Shown in pieces: positions 54,422-63,857 of a DNA stretch of 64,000 bases. The DNA comes from Fuerstiella sp. (GTDB lineage: Bacteria; Planctomycetota; Planctomycetia; Planctomycetales; Planctomycetaceae): assembly GCA_029245955.1 (NCBI GenBank), contig JAQWOH010000001.1, positions 49,770-113,769 on the forward strand, in the 5' to 3' direction. Below the pieces are notes generated by a model. It made no database searches. It was not told the origin of the DNA and was given only the letters and a program-made list of their open reading frames with translations. The stretch's first letter is position 1; the number at the start of each line of letters is the position of its first letter. A program made the position numbers and the translations under genes.

Positions 54422-54564
54422 GAGTCCCCTGGGTCTGCAACGAAAATAAAACCCGCTGAAGGCGATGGAAATTTGCCCGCTTTCTGGCGACAGTGGTGTT
54501 TTGACACTAGTATCGGCGTTGCGTTCCCCCTCCCGAATCTTATTCCTTGCCGGAGTCCCTCCTG

Positions 54565-55323
54565 ATGAACATCTTTCGCCGTTCCACTGCGCTCGCGATT
54601 CTGCTTCTCGGCACAACATCTGTTCGCGCAGATGGCGAAATTGAAGATGGTTTCGTTTCGCTCTTTAACGGTAAAGACCTGACCGGATGGACGATACCGG
54701 ATGGCGACAACGGTCACTGGAGGGTTGTCGATGGAGTTATTGACTATGACGCTCAGTCAGAAGCGAAGGGCGACAAGAATCTGTGGACTGAGCAGGAGTA
54801 CGGCGACTTCATCATGAAGATTGACTGGCGTCTGAAGCAGACCAGTGGCTTTTATGATGTGCCTATCGTACTGCAGGACGGGAGCTATCTGACCGATGCC
54901 AACGGGAAGAAACTGACGATCAAATCGCTGAATGCTGATTCCGGAATTTTTGTGCGAGGGGTCGGCACCGCTCAATTGAATATCTGGTGCTGGCCAGTCG
55001 GGTCGGGCGAGGTGTACGGTTATCGCAATAACAAGAACACGTCTCCCGAGATTCGAGCCGGTGTCACACCGAGAATTAACGCGGACAACCCTGTGGGCGA
55101 ATGGAATCAGTTCGTGATCATCATGGTTCAGGACCGGCTGACCGTTATTCTCAATAACCACATGGTGCTGGAAAATGCTCAACTGCCGGACGTGCCCGAA
55201 CGCGGGCGAATTGCGCTGCAGCATCATGGTGGTGTGAACAGGGACGGCAGTTTCAAGCCGGCTTCAAGTCTGGTCCAGTTCCGCAACGTCTGGATCAGGG
55301 AACTTCCGGCGAAGTCAAAGTAA
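54565..55323 (+). CDS. DUF1080 (3-keto-disaccharide hydrolase-type) exported protein
   Basis: About 252 residues from ATG 54565 (GGAG at 54552-54555 lies a little far upstream), with signal peptide about 1-23 and a DUF1080 domain: 'DGFVSLFNGKDLTGWTIPDG', 'NLWTEQEYGDFIMKIDWRLK', 'NADSGIFVRGVGTAQLNIWC' and 'GEWNQFVIIMVQDRLTVILN'. Same family as the protein at 45217 but with a longer insert near residues 105-150. A ThuA-like gene follows 105 nt downstream, an association that fits 3-keto-sugar metabolism. Substrate and reaction (hydrolase, lyase or binding) are not determined by the sequence. Confidence 0.9.
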   Translation: MNIFRRSTALAILLLGTTSVRADGEIEDGFVSLFNGKDLTGWTIPDGDNGHWRVVDGVIDYDAQSEAKGDKNLWTEQEYGDFIMKIDWRLKQTSGFYDVPIVLQDGSYLTDANGKKLTIKSLNADSGIFVRGVGTAQLNIWCWPVGSGEVYGYRNNKNTSPEIRAGVTPRINADNPVGEWNQFVIIMVQDRLTVILNNHMVLENAQLPDVPERGRIALQHHGGVNRDGSFKPASSLVQFRNVWIRELPAKSK

Positions 55324-55428
55324 CCCACGTGTATTGAACGTTTCATGCGAAGTGACAGCGGGTTCCCAAGTGTCAGCACACTACCTACCCCGCCATAAGT
55401 CCATCAACAACATATCGGAGTCTGCTCA

Positions 55429-56271
55429 ATGCTTAGAAATATTCTGGCTGTTCTGTTTCTTGCGTGCCTGGTGTTCAGCAGCTCCCTGTCAGCTGCTGAA
55501 AAGTCACGTGTTCTGATGGTGACCCAAAGTGCCGGCTTCAAACACGGATCTGTGAATCGCAAAGAAAAGGACCTGGCGCCCGCGGAAGTGGCAATGATTC
55601 AACTGGGACAGAAGACAGGCCTGTTTTCCGTCGACTGCACTCAGGACTGTGCCGCAGATATGACCAAAGACAATTTACAGAAATACGACATCGTCATGTT
55701 CTATACCACTGGCATGCTGCCGGTTGCAGAAGCGGATATGGAATATTTTCTGAAGGACTGGCTGCAGCAAAAAGGGCACGGCTTTATCGGCTTTCATTCC
55801 GCGACAGATACCTACAAAGAATATCAGCCGTATTGGGACATGATTGGCGGCAGCTTCAACGGTCATCCATGGGGTTCCGGAACGACAGTCACGATCAACG
55901 TGCACGAATCGGGGCATCCAACCATGAAACCGTTTGGCAAAGAATTTCAGATTAAGGACGAGATTTATCGCTATAAGAACTGGCAGCCGGAGAAGGTACG
56001 AGTGCTGATGAGTCTGGATATGACGCGCTGCAAACCGTCTGAGCCATACCATGTACCTGTCGCCTGGGTGAAGTCGTATGGCGAAGGCCGCGTGTACGTC
56101 AATAACCTCGGTCACAACCCATCGACATGGGCGGATAAACGGTTTCTGGAGTCAGTAACTGCGGGCGTCAAATGGATTCGAGGCGATGTGGACGGACAGT
56201 CCGCCCCGAATCCGAAGTTGTCGGCTGCTCAGGAAGCGGCTGCGAAAGCTGCCGCCGAAGCGTCAAATTGA
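55429..56271 (+). CDS. ThuA domain exported protein
   Basis: 280 residues: signal peptide about 1-22, then a class I glutamine-amidotransferase-like ThuA domain with 'VLMVTQSAGFKHGSVNRKE', 'YDIVMFYTTGMLPVAEADME', 'KGHGFIGFHSATDTYKEYQP' and 'PYHVPVAWVKSYGEGRVYVN'. ThuA was described in Rhizobium trehalose utilisation, where ThuB (Gfo/Idh/MocA) makes 3-keto-trehalose; planctomycetes carry many exported ThuA proteins of unknown substrate. The usual Cys nucleophile of the glutaminase fold is replaced, as is normal in ThuA, so it is not an amidotransferase. An Ala-rich C-terminal helix (about 260-280) ends the protein. Confidence 0.9.
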   Translation: MLRNILAVLFLACLVFSSSLSAAEKSRVLMVTQSAGFKHGSVNRKEKDLAPAEVAMIQLGQKTGLFSVDCTQDCAADMTKDNLQKYDIVMFYTTGMLPVAEADMEYFLKDWLQQKGHGFIGFHSATDTYKEYQPYWDMIGGSFNGHPWGSGTTVTINVHESGHPTMKPFGKEFQIKDEIYRYKNWQPEKVRVLMSLDMTRCKPSEPYHVPVAWVKSYGEGRVYVNNLGHNPSTWADKRFLESVTAGVKWIRGDVDGQSAPNPKLSAAQEAAAKAAAEASN

Positions 56272-56312
56272 ACAAGGCCAGGGGACCGACACGAAGTGTT
56301 CCCTGAGGCAGC

Positions 56313-56348
56313 ATAAAAAAGAGCCCGGCATTCCTGTGAATGCCGGGC
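56313..56348 (-). terminator. Intrinsic terminator of the malate dehydrogenase gene
   Basis: An 11-bp stem, GCCCGGCATTC (56323-56333) with GAATGCCGGGC (56338-56348), and a 4-nt loop. Read on the minus strand it is followed by TC and six T (complement of 56315-56320), the form of a Rho-independent terminator. It lies 29 nt after the mdh stop, and also 51 nt after the ThuA stop on the plus strand, where it has no T-run. Confidence 0.9.
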
Positions 56349-56377
56349 CTCCTGGCCTGTGTGCACTTAATGAAGGT

Positions 56378-57367
56378 TTATCCCAGCAGATCCTTAACCG
56401 TATCTCGCTCGACGCGAAGTTCAGCGACTGTGGCATCAATTTTTGCCTGAGCGAATTCATTGTGTTCCAACCCCTGGGCAATGGACCATTTTGAGCCATC
56501 GCTTGTGACCGGAAAGCTGCTGATCAGTCCTTCGTCTACTCCATAGCTTCCGTCACTGCAGACAGCGGCACTGAAGGTTGCTCCGGCGGCAGTGGGGTAG
56601 TGGACGGCTTTCACGTTGTCGATAATGGCGTTTGCCGCTGACGCAGCACTGGATGCTCCGCGAGCCTGAATAATGGCTGCTCCGCGTTTCTGGACTGTTT
56701 CGATGAAATCGTTCTGCAGCCATGCTTCGTCGCTGATGACTTCGGCCGCGGCTGTACCACCGATCTTCGCGTTGTAGAAATCGGGGTACTGAGTGGCTGA
56801 GTGGTTACCCCAGATGGTCATGTTGGAGACGGCCGACACGGGTTGCCCTGATTTCTGCGCGAGTTGTGAAATCGCTCGATTCTGATCCAGCATGGTCATG
56901 GCGTACCAGCGGTCATTCGGTACGTCAGGTGCGTTGTTCATCGCGATCAGACAATTCGTATTGCAGGGATTGCCGACCACCAGAACTCGCACATCGGAAG
57001 CAGCTGCATCTGAGATGGCTTTTCCGGTGCTGGTAAAAATTGGTCCGTTGATCTTAATCAGGTCACCGCGTTCCATGCCCTTGCCACGAGGAATGCTGCC
57101 AACGCAGAGTACCCAGTTGCAGTCCGCAAACCCGTCGTTCAGGTGATCACTGTCGGCTTTCACAACACCAGCCAGTGTTGGAAATGCACAGTCATCCAGT
57201 TCCATGTGGACGCCGTCCAGAGCGGACATGGCAGGCGGGATTTCGACAAGGTGCAGAATCACAGGCTGATCAGGCCCGAACACCTGGCCTGAAGCAATTC
57301 TGTACAGCAGCGAGTAGCCGATTTGGCCTGCAGCACCAGTTACGGCAACTCGAATAGGGGCGGGCAT
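56378..57367 (-). CDS. mdh: Malate dehydrogenase
   Basis: About 329 residues from ATG 57367 (the frame reaches 57382). NAD-binding '[20 protein letters not shown]', then '[20 protein letters not shown]', substrate-loop '[20 protein letters not shown]' with both substrate-binding Arg, '[20 protein letters not shown]', Asp/Arg in '[16 protein letters not shown]', and the catalytic His in '[16 protein letters not shown]'. It interconverts malate and oxaloacetate with NAD in the TCA cycle. The sequence belongs to the cytosolic/chloroplast-type group (MDH with the '[12 protein letters not shown]' helix). It is followed by a strong intrinsic terminator, so it ends a transcription unit, but its promoter side (57368-57535) is short and upstream genes share its strand. 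Confidence 0.96.
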   Translation of the reverse strand: MPAPIRVAVTGAAGQIGYSLLYRIASGQVFGPDQPVILHLVEIPPAMSALDGVHMELDDCAFPTLAGVVKADSDHLNDGFADCNWVLCVGSIPRGKGMERGDLIKINGPIFTSTGKAISDAAASDVRVLVVGNPCNTNCLIAMNNAPDVPNDRWYAMTMLDQNRAISQLAQKSGQPVSAVSNMTIWGNHSATQYPDFYNAKIGGTAAAEVISDEAWLQNDFIETVQKRGAAIIQARGASSAASAANAIIDNVKAVHYPTAAGATFSAAVCSDGSYGVDEGLISSFPVTSDGSKWSIAQGLEHNEFAQAKIDATVAELRVERDTVKDLLG

Positions 57368-57535
57368 CAATTCTCTTTCCAATGCAAAGTTCAGAAGCAG
57401 GCCGGCCGTGATACAAATCTCACATTCGCCCTCAGGATCGACACCGATTGTAGCGAGGCTTCCGTTGCGATTTCAAAGCATCCCAACATGTTTGTCGGAA
57501 GACCTGACGGCGTTCTTTGAATACAGAAAATTCAG

Positions 57536-58537
57536 TTACACATCGCACAGCTTCATGGCTTCCGTCAGGCCGACCAGTGGGTCTCTGGTGGGAATGAATT
57601 CCTGTCCCACGTAACCTTCATAGCCCACTTCCAGCAGTTTGTGCATGATCGGTGCGAACTGAACTTCCTGTGTGTCGTCCAGTTCCGCTCGACCAGGGCA
57701 CCCCGCCGTATGTACATGGCCGATGATGTCCTGCATCCGGTCAATTCGTCGCATCACATCGCCGTTCATTACCTGAACGTGGTAGATGTCAAACAGCAGT
57801 TTAACTCGTTCCGATCCCACGCGTCGCAGCATGGCGGCAACCTGATCCACATCGTCCCCCTGGTATCCCGGATGGCCCTTCATCGGATGTGAATCGTCTC
57901 GCGTGTTCAGGTGCTCGAGGCAGATCGTCACCCCTTTCTTTTCTGCGTATGGTGTCAGCTTTTTCAGGCCTGCAACACAATTGTCCATGCCCTCTTCCAG
58001 CGGGATCTCGCCGCTGTTGGGGTCTTCGGCGTCGCGCCATTTGTACCCGGTAAACGCGATCACACTCGGAAACCCGGCGTCAGCACATCCGTCGATGACT
58101 TTCTTCGTACGATCGATCACTTCGTCGTGATACTGCGGATTGTTGAGCCCTTTCATGAACGGCGCGCCCGGCATTCCGTTTGACGCGATGGCGCAGGTGA
58201 GGCCGTGTTTCTTCAGCGTGGCAAAATCTTCCGGGCCAACGATTTCTACCGACTTCCCGCCAAGCTGTCTGGTGATTTCGCAGGTCCTGTCGAGGCTCCA
58301 CATGTCGCCGCCAGCATTGAAACACCAGAATACCACTGACTGCTTTATCCGCCCTTTGATCGCGGCCTTCTCGGGCACCGCTGCTGACAATCCGGGGCTC
58401 GCCATTCCGGCTGCGACCGCGGAGCCAATCGAACCACAGAGCAACTGTCGCCGATTGACCGACGTTTCAAGCGCCGAGTCGTTGATGTCTCTGCGCGAAC
58501 GGGACCCCGATATCGCGGCTGAATGGTCGTCTGACAT
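57536..58537 (-). CDS. Tat-exported hydroxypyruvate-isomerase-like TIM-barrel protein
   Basis: 333 residues with a Tat-like leader ('VNRRQLLCGSIGSAVAAGM') and an AP-endonuclease-2-type barrel: 'IKQSVVFWCFNAGGDMWSLD', 'VIAFTGYKWRDAEDPNSGEI', 'GVTICLEHLNTRDDSHPMKG' (metal-ligand Glu), 'KLLFDIYHVQVMNGDVMRRI' (Asp and His), 'GHVHTAGCPGRAELDDTQEV' (His) and 'GYEGYVGQEFIPTRDPLVGL' (final Glu). All four metal-binding positions of hydroxypyruvate isomerase/sugar epimerases are recognisable. Start ATG 58537 is used because the region before the leader is open, though the leader itself starts about 25 residues in. Same strand as trpG/pabA upstream (50-nt gap) and mdh downstream. Confidence 0.88.
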   Translation of the reverse strand: MSDDHSAAISGSRSRRDINDSALETSVNRRQLLCGSIGSAVAAGMASPGLSAAVPEKAAIKGRIKQSVVFWCFNAGGDMWSLDRTCEITRQLGGKSVEIVGPEDFATLKKHGLTCAIASNGMPGAPFMKGLNNPQYHDEVIDRTKKVIDGCADAGFPSVIAFTGYKWRDAEDPNSGEIPLEEGMDNCVAGLKKLTPYAEKKGVTICLEHLNTRDDSHPMKGHPGYQGDDVDQVAAMLRRVGSERVKLLFDIYHVQVMNGDVMRRIDRMQDIIGHVHTAGCPGRAELDDTQEVQFAPIMHKLLEVGYEGYVGQEFIPTRDPLVGLTEAMKLCDV

Positions 58538-58587
58538 ATCGTCTTCCTTTTACAGAATGCCGGCGAATGCATTACCAGCATCGCAGT

Positions 58588-59172
58588 TCATGTGATTTGC
58601 AGGAAATTTCTCAGCAGATCGTATCCTTTCCCGGTTAGAAAGCTTTCGGGGTGGAACTGCACGCCGTGTACGGGAAAGTCTTTATGCTGGAGTCCCATCA
58701 CTTCGAAGGACTGTCCATCGTCATCCACCCAGGCTGTGACTTCAAGGCAGTCGGGCACGGACTCTCTGGGGACAATCAGACTGTGATAGCGCGTGGCAGT
58801 GAACGGGTTGCTCAGTCCCGCAAAAACACCTGTGCCGCCGTGATGAACCTCTGACGTCTTACCATGCATCAGCCGCTCTGCGCGAACAACCTGAGCTCCA
58901 TAGACTTCCGCAAGACACTGATGGCCAAGGCAAACACCCAGGACCGGCACGTCAGGACCGAACTTCGCAATCACGTCGCGAGAAATTCCAGCTTCCGTCG
59001 GCGTACACGGACCAGGCGAAATGATTATTCGTTTCGGGGCCAGTGCCGCAATTTCATCGATTGAGATGCGATCGTTTCTTTCAACATGGATTTCCGCATC
59101 CGGATCGATTTCGCCAATCCGTTGCACCAGGTTGTAGGTAAATGAATCGTAGTTATCGAGCAGGAAGATCAT
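58588..59172 (-). CDS. Anthranilate/aminodeoxychorismate synthase, glutamine amidotransferase subunit
   Basis: 194 residues from ATG 59172. Class I glutaminase with the full triad: C81 in '[15 protein letters not shown]', H174 and E176 in '[20 protein letters not shown]'. N-terminal '[20 protein letters not shown]' and '[16 protein letters not shown]' identify the TrpG/PabA branch. It supplies ammonia from glutamine to TrpE or PabB for tryptophan or folate synthesis; sequence alone does not separate these, and many bacteria use one subunit for both, so I leave the symbol empty (trpG/pabA). The large subunit is not in the window. The frame is open to 59205, but ATG 59172 gives the family start. 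Confidence 0.95.
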   Translation of the reverse strand: MIFLLDNYDSFTYNLVQRIGEIDPDAEIHVERNDRISIDEIAALAPKRIIISPGPCTPTEAGISRDVIAKFGPDVPVLGVCLGHQCLAEVYGAQVVRAERLMHGKTSEVHHGGTGVFAGLSNPFTATRYHSLIVPRESVPDCLEVTAWVDDDGQSFEVMGLQHKDFPVHGVQFHPESFLTGKGYDLLRNFLQIT

Positions 59173-59671
59173 GGAGTGATTTCGTGGATCGTTGCAGCAC
59201 ACCATTCTGCCCCTGCGTCCGGGGCAGCACGACTACAGGCAAGCGGTCGCAGCTGGTTAAGGGAAGGTCTGTGTATGATCCGTGATCGCAAGCAGCAGCG
59301 GAGTGTTGTCAGCGTGAAGAGTGGTCGTCAGGGTGGAACGGTAACAAGAACCTGTTGATGTTGAGGGAAAGGCCCCGAAACGGCCGAATCAGTTGCAAAT
59401 CATAGGTCCATCGTGCCAAGTGTTGAGTCAATTCGGGTGTGGTATTCGGGATATTCCGTTAATTCCTGTTGAGTAATCTGGGCAGACTGGTGCTGTCAGG
59501 AACGGCTCGAAACCAGCGAAATCTGTCACATAGTGGTTTCGTGTTGAATGGCTGGTTCGACCTGGACGGTTTTTCCGATAACGAAGAAGACGCGTCATGT
59601 TAGTGGCAGGTTCAGTTTCCCTGCCACTCCGTCGATGCCGCGGCTTTCTCAATGATTCAGGGACGAATGCT
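59173..59671. other. Divergent intergenic region
   Basis: About 0.5 kb between the glutaminase gene (minus) and the lipoprotein gene (plus). The plus frame of the lipoprotein gene is open from 59597, but the signal peptide starts at 59672. No RNA gene, repeat or clear promoter boxes are seen. Confidence 0.4.
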
Positions 59672-60370
59672 ATGACGACACCCCATCTATCGTTGCTGTT
59701 GACAGCTTTGACCGCTGTTTGCGGATGTGCGACCGGGGGATTCCCGGTTGTTGACCCCGGCAGCGGGGGACGACCGGGATCAGCCGAATGGTGGGCACAG
59801 AAGGCGGAACAGCCACCTGGCGTCCGACAGGTCTGCCACAAAGGGAAAATGTGGCCGGTACGGCCTCGCCCTACAGGCGAGCGTCAGCAGTTTACACACA
59901 CCTATCATTCGGCGCATTACTGGCCGCTGCCTTATACGTGTCAGGACCGCGAGTACATGCGGAGCATCGTGGGACTTCAGACGGATCTTGGCTGGCAGCA
60001 GGAAACGACGCTCTACGGCCGACATTTTGAAGAAGATCACAAGATGAGTATTCCCGGCCGGCTGCATGTCACTGACATTCTTGAGGTCGCGCCCACGTCC
60101 CGCCGTACGGTATACGTTCAAGCAACACAGAATGCTGACATTGACAATGCTCGTATCGCCAGCGTGGAGCAGGTGGTTGCAGAATTGACGGGCGGTACAG
60201 AATTGGTGCCGGTAGTCCTGAGGAAAGGACGTGACTATTCCCGTCCGGCCAGCGAAGTGAAAATCATCAACGACCTGTACAACGGGTCCGTACCGTCACC
60301 GCGTCTTGGCGCTGGCGCCGGCGCTGGCGCTGGCAGTACCAGTGCCACTGCCGCTGTGGCTGGCCCGTAA
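59672..60370 (+). CDS. Putative lipoprotein, hypothetical
   Basis: About 232 residues from ATG 59672. The N-terminus has a lipoprotein-type signal ('LSLLLTALTAVCGCATGG') with lipobox V-C-G-C or T-A-V-C. The mature protein contains 'QFTHTYHSAHYWPLPYTCQD', then a helical/beta stretch with 'RLHVTDILEVAPTSRRTVYV' that recalls BON or secretion-ring building-block motifs, and 'NADIDNARIASVEQVV'. It ends in a low-complexity 'GAGAGAGAG' tail. No family named. Probably outer-membrane or periplasmic. Confidence 0.75.
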   Translation: MTTPHLSLLLTALTAVCGCATGGFPVVDPGSGGRPGSAEWWAQKAEQPPGVRQVCHKGKMWPVRPRPTGERQQFTHTYHSAHYWPLPYTCQDREYMRSIVGLQTDLGWQQETTLYGRHFEEDHKMSIPGRLHVTDILEVAPTSRRTVYVQATQNADIDNARIASVEQVVAELTGGTELVPVVLRKGRDYSRPASEVKIINDLYNGSVPSPRLGAGAGAGAGSTSATAAVAGP

Positions 60371-60655
60371 CCGTTGATCGAAGTCCCCTGTTTCCGGGAA
60401 GGCCTTCGAACAAAATATCAGCACATGGCACCACACGGACTCGCAGTGATTTGTGAGTTCGTGTTTGTGTTTCTGCCTTGCTGACACTAGCCTGCATTGC
60501 TCGCAGTACTGTGAATTCGGACTCGGTCGGTCTGTGCATTGGGCTGAGCGAGTCGACTGATCCGCAGATTGCCAATAGTATGTGCCAGTCAGATACGGCG
60601 CAGCATTGAGGCGACTGTGTGTGTGCTGTCAAACGAATCAGAACAGGAGAATCGT

Positions 60656-62032
60656 GTGAACAGATGTCAGCGTTCGTCGGCCGCCGTCTCTCGCCGAGGG
60701 TTCGGGGTCGTTTCCGCAGGGGGGCTGGCTGTTGGCCGTGGCATGGCAATCGCTGGTGACGAAGCCCCGGCCGCCACGGAAAGAATCGGTATTGGAGTCA
60801 TTGGTCTTGGCTCGCGCGGTTTCAACCTGATCGACGATTTTCTGAAGCGCCCGGAATGCCGGATTGTGGCTGTCTGTGATGTTGATCGTCATCACTATCG
60901 CGACCAACCGTGGGGGAGGGGGAAAGCCTTCGGACGCGGTCCCGCAGAACGGCTCATCAATCAATCGTACGCAGCAAAGAAATCCGGTGTCATACACCGC
61001 GGATTGCAGGTGTACTCAGATTACCGTGAACTGATTGGCAGAAAAGATATCGACGCGATTGTTGTGGCCACTCCGGACCACTGGCACGCTGCCTGCACAT
61101 TTGCTGCACTGCAGGCCGGTAAAGACGTTTACTGCGAGAAGCCGGTGACGCACCTGTTCGCCGAAGGCCAGGCCATTGTGGCGGCAGTTCGTCGTCGAAA
61201 AGCGGTGTTCCAGACTGGATCACAGCAGCGTTCGGATCGACTATTCCAGAAAGTGGTTGAGCTGGCTCGCAACGGCGTGCTGGGGGATGTGACTTCGGTT
61301 GAGGTTGGACTGCCGGCTGGCTACGACAAAGCCATGGGCAGCATGGATGTTGTTGCACCACGTGACGGCCTTGACTACGACTTCTGGTGCGGACCGTCGG
61401 AAATGCTGCCGCTGATGCAGGCTCGTCATCATCGCTGGTGGCGAGGTCATCGCGCATACGGTGGCGGAGTGCTCATGGACTGGATCGGACATCACAACGA
61501 CATCGCTCACTGGGCCATCGGTGCGGAACGGTCAGGGCCGACTCGGGTGGAAGCTGTCGACTGGGTGTTCCCCGACACAGACGTCTACAACACGCCAAAA
61601 CAGTACACAATTCGCTGTGAGTACGAAGGCGGTATCACATCAACCATTTCCAGTCACAACGCGCAGGGACTCAAAGTCATTGGCAGCGAAGGGTGGGTTT
61701 ATGCTCGTCGAGGAAAAATTGAAGCCTCTGACGAACGCTGGCTGAACAGGGATTTTCAGCCGGGATCGTTTCGCATTTCAGCGACCGGCGGTCACGCTGC
61801 TGATTTTCTTAACAACGTTCGCAGTCGCGGCGAGTGTATTGCGCCAGCTGAGATCGGACACCGGTCGATCACACCGGGACACCTGGGTTACGTTTCTCAC
61901 GCCCTTCAAAAACCCCTGCAGTGGGATCCGGTCAGTGAAGTGGTACGGGGCGATAGGCAGGCGGACGATCTGCTGAAACAAGTCAAATACCGCACACCGT
62001 GGCAGGTGCTCACCAGTACAAATTCCGCGTAA
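60656..62032 (+). CDS. Tat-exported Gfo/Idh/MocA family oxidoreductase
   Basis: About 458 residues from GTG 60656 (AGGAGA at good spacing; the frame is open to 60569). Tat-type leader ('SRRGFGVVSAGGLAVGRG'), Rossmann motif 'IGIGVIGLGSRGFNLIDDFL', then 'DAIVVATPDHWHAACTFAAL', the family hallmark 'GKDVYCEKPVTHLFAEGQAI', and 'LMDWIGHHNDIAHWAIGAER' with conserved Asp and His. It oxidises or epimerises a sugar, using a tightly bound NAD cofactor as is usual for exported members. Such enzymes make 3-keto-sugars that DUF1080 and ThuA proteins may process; both are encoded 5-15 kb upstream. It ends 2 nt before the SLC13 carrier gene. Confidence 0.93.
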   Translation: MNRCQRSSAAVSRRGFGVVSAGGLAVGRGMAIAGDEAPAATERIGIGVIGLGSRGFNLIDDFLKRPECRIVAVCDVDRHHYRDQPWGRGKAFGRGPAERLINQSYAAKKSGVIHRGLQVYSDYRELIGRKDIDAIVVATPDHWHAACTFAALQAGKDVYCEKPVTHLFAEGQAIVAAVRRRKAVFQTGSQQRSDRLFQKVVELARNGVLGDVTSVEVGLPAGYDKAMGSMDVVAPRDGLDYDFWCGPSEMLPLMQARHHRWWRGHRAYGGGVLMDWIGHHNDIAHWAIGAERSGPTRVEAVDWVFPDTDVYNTPKQYTIRCEYEGGITSTISSHNAQGLKVIGSEGWVYARRGKIEASDERWLNRDFQPGSFRISATGGHAADFLNNVRSRGECIAPAEIGHRSITPGHLGYVSHALQKPLQWDPVSEVVRGDRQADDLLKQVKYRTPWQVLTSTNSA

Positions 62033-62034
62033 AT

Positions 62035-63627
62035 ATGTCTGAAGATTCCTCCTTTCCGACAGCCGCTATGCGGTCTGTGGTCATTGCCATCGTAGCCTGC
62101 AGCGTGCTTGTGCTGTTGCTGCCGTTGCCTGCCGGAATGAAGCCGGAAGGGCAGCGACTGATCGCCGCCATCATTCTGATGGCCGGATTGTGGGTAACGC
62201 AGGCCATTCCACTGGCGGCAACAAGCCTGCTGCCACTGGCCCTGTTTCCCCTGCTGGGAATTCAGCCCGCGAAACAGGTCAGTCAGGCGTATATCAACGA
62301 CAAGGTCTTCCTGTATCTGGGCGGATTCGTCGTCGCACTCGGAATTGAACGCTGGAATCTGCATCGCCGCATCGCGCTGAATATCGTGAACGTTGTGGGA
62401 GTCAGTCCCAATCGGCTGGTGCTGGGTTTTCTGATCGCCACCGGCGGACTGTCCATGTGGATCAGCAACACGGCGTCAACACTGCTGATGCTGCCGATCG
62501 CGATCGCTTTACTGAAGACGCTGGACGATGAGCAGTCGTCCGGCCGCTCGTCCGAGAGTTCCTCGGGTTTGATTTCGGAGAAGCTGGCTGTGCCGTTGTT
62601 GCTGGCGATCGCCTATTCTGCCAGCATCGGCGGACTGACGACGATTGTCGGTACGCCCACCAATAATCAGGCCGTTGGGATTTACAGCGACCTGTTTCCC
62701 GATGCTCCCCGGATTTCGTTTGCACAGTGGATGATCGCCAGCCTGCCAATCGGGGCCGTGTACATGTGCATCGCCTGGCTGGTGCTGACCTGGCGTTTAC
62801 CGAAGGCCACTGAACACGACGGTGCACTGCGTGCTGAACTGAGGACAAGGCTGCAACGTCTGGGGGCCGCGTCCACCGCGGAACGCAGAATGCTTGTTGT
62901 CTTTGCCGGCACAGCATTGCTGTGGGTTTTTCGTCAGAAACTGGAAATCGGGGCAACTGTGATTCCGGGATGGTCTTTGGTTGTCGAATCCTGGTTCGGG
63001 TTTCTGGGCACGTCCATGACAGCAGGTCAACTGACGGACGCCGCGGGTAGTTTTATCAACGATTCCACCGTTGCTATGCTGATGGCCGTTCTGCTGTTCT
63101 GTATTCCTTCGGGTACGAAGACTGAGAGCGGAAAAAGTATTCCATTGATGAACTGGAGCACCGCGTCGAAACTGCCGTGGGACATCATGTTGCTGTTTGG
63201 CGGCGGCTTCGCACTGGCCGGCGCCTTCAGGACAACAGAACTATCTGAATGGCTGGGTCAGGTGCTGCAGGGACCGTTGCAGCAGATGCCGATGTGGCTG
63301 GTCATTGCGACCGTCTGTCTGCTGGTCACGTTTCTGACAGAATTCAGCAGCAATATTGCGACGGTCAGCGCACTGATGCCGACGTTATGCGCGATTTGCG
63401 TGGCTTTGAAAGTAGACCCGCGACTACTGCTGGTGCCGGCCACACTGGCCGCCAGCTGTGCGTTTATGCTGCCCATCGCCACACCACCGAACGCCATCGT
63501 CTTTGGCTCCGGCCGACTGAAAGTGCGCGACATGGTCTGCTACGGGATTTTTCTGAACCTGGTCGGCGTACCCATTCTGACGGCCGGCACGTATCTGTTC
63601 ATCAAGCCACTGATGGGAATTCCCTGA
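62035..63627 (+). CDS. SLC13/DASS family sodium:dicarboxylate (or sulfate) symporter
   Basis: About 530 residues from ATG 62035, 2 nt after the Gfo/Idh/MocA stop; the frame is open to 61999, overlapping that gene. About 11-12 hydrophobic segments and the DASS fingerprints: 'MWISNTASTLLMLPIAIAL' (first Ser-Asn-Thr motif), 'SASIGGLTTIVGTPTNNQAV', and the second half repeat 'TEFSSNIATVSALMPTLCAI' with 'LPIATPPNAIVFGSGRL'. The Ser-Asn-Thr and Thr-Pro-Asn/Thr-Pro-Pro-Asn motifs bind Na+ and carboxylate in such carriers. Likely substrates: dicarboxylates such as succinate or malate, or sulfate released by sulfatases; the latter fits the context but is speculative. Cotranscribed with the oxidoreductase. 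Confidence 0.94.
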   Translation: MSEDSSFPTAAMRSVVIAIVACSVLVLLLPLPAGMKPEGQRLIAAIILMAGLWVTQAIPLAATSLLPLALFPLLGIQPAKQVSQAYINDKVFLYLGGFVVALGIERWNLHRRIALNIVNVVGVSPNRLVLGFLIATGGLSMWISNTASTLLMLPIAIALLKTLDDEQSSGRSSESSSGLISEKLAVPLLLAIAYSASIGGLTTIVGTPTNNQAVGIYSDLFPDAPRISFAQWMIASLPIGAVYMCIAWLVLTWRLPKATEHDGALRAELRTRLQRLGAASTAERRMLVVFAGTALLWVFRQKLEIGATVIPGWSLVVESWFGFLGTSMTAGQLTDAAGSFINDSTVAMLMAVLLFCIPSGTKTESGKSIPLMNWSTASKLPWDIMLLFGGGFALAGAFRTTELSEWLGQVLQGPLQQMPMWLVIATVCLLVTFLTEFSSNIATVSALMPTLCAICVALKVDPRLLLVPATLAASCAFMLPIATPPNAIVFGSGRLKVRDMVCYGIFLNLVGVPILTAGTYLFIKPLMGIP

Positions 63628-63857
63628 GGCATCTTCGATGCTTTACAGCGTTTCACGCTGACTTGTGGCCGCGAATGACGCGTTTTGATTGCAGATTCGT
63701 TACTCCCACGAGCCAGTGCCGTGCACGACAAAAAGTAAGTTGTTTTAGTCGAGCTGACGCTCGGAAGATGTTGGGCCGCTCCCGATGGTCGCTGCCTGAA
63801 CGAAGACAGAACGGAATTAGGATACTCACATCTGTGAACGTTCCTGAACGGGCTGAT

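Noticed and set aside
60310..60370. GAGAGAGAG tail of the lipoprotein as a frameshift artefact or contingency repeat.
   Set aside because: Codons vary (GCT, GCC, GGC), the tract is short and the frame ends normally; simple low complexity suffices.
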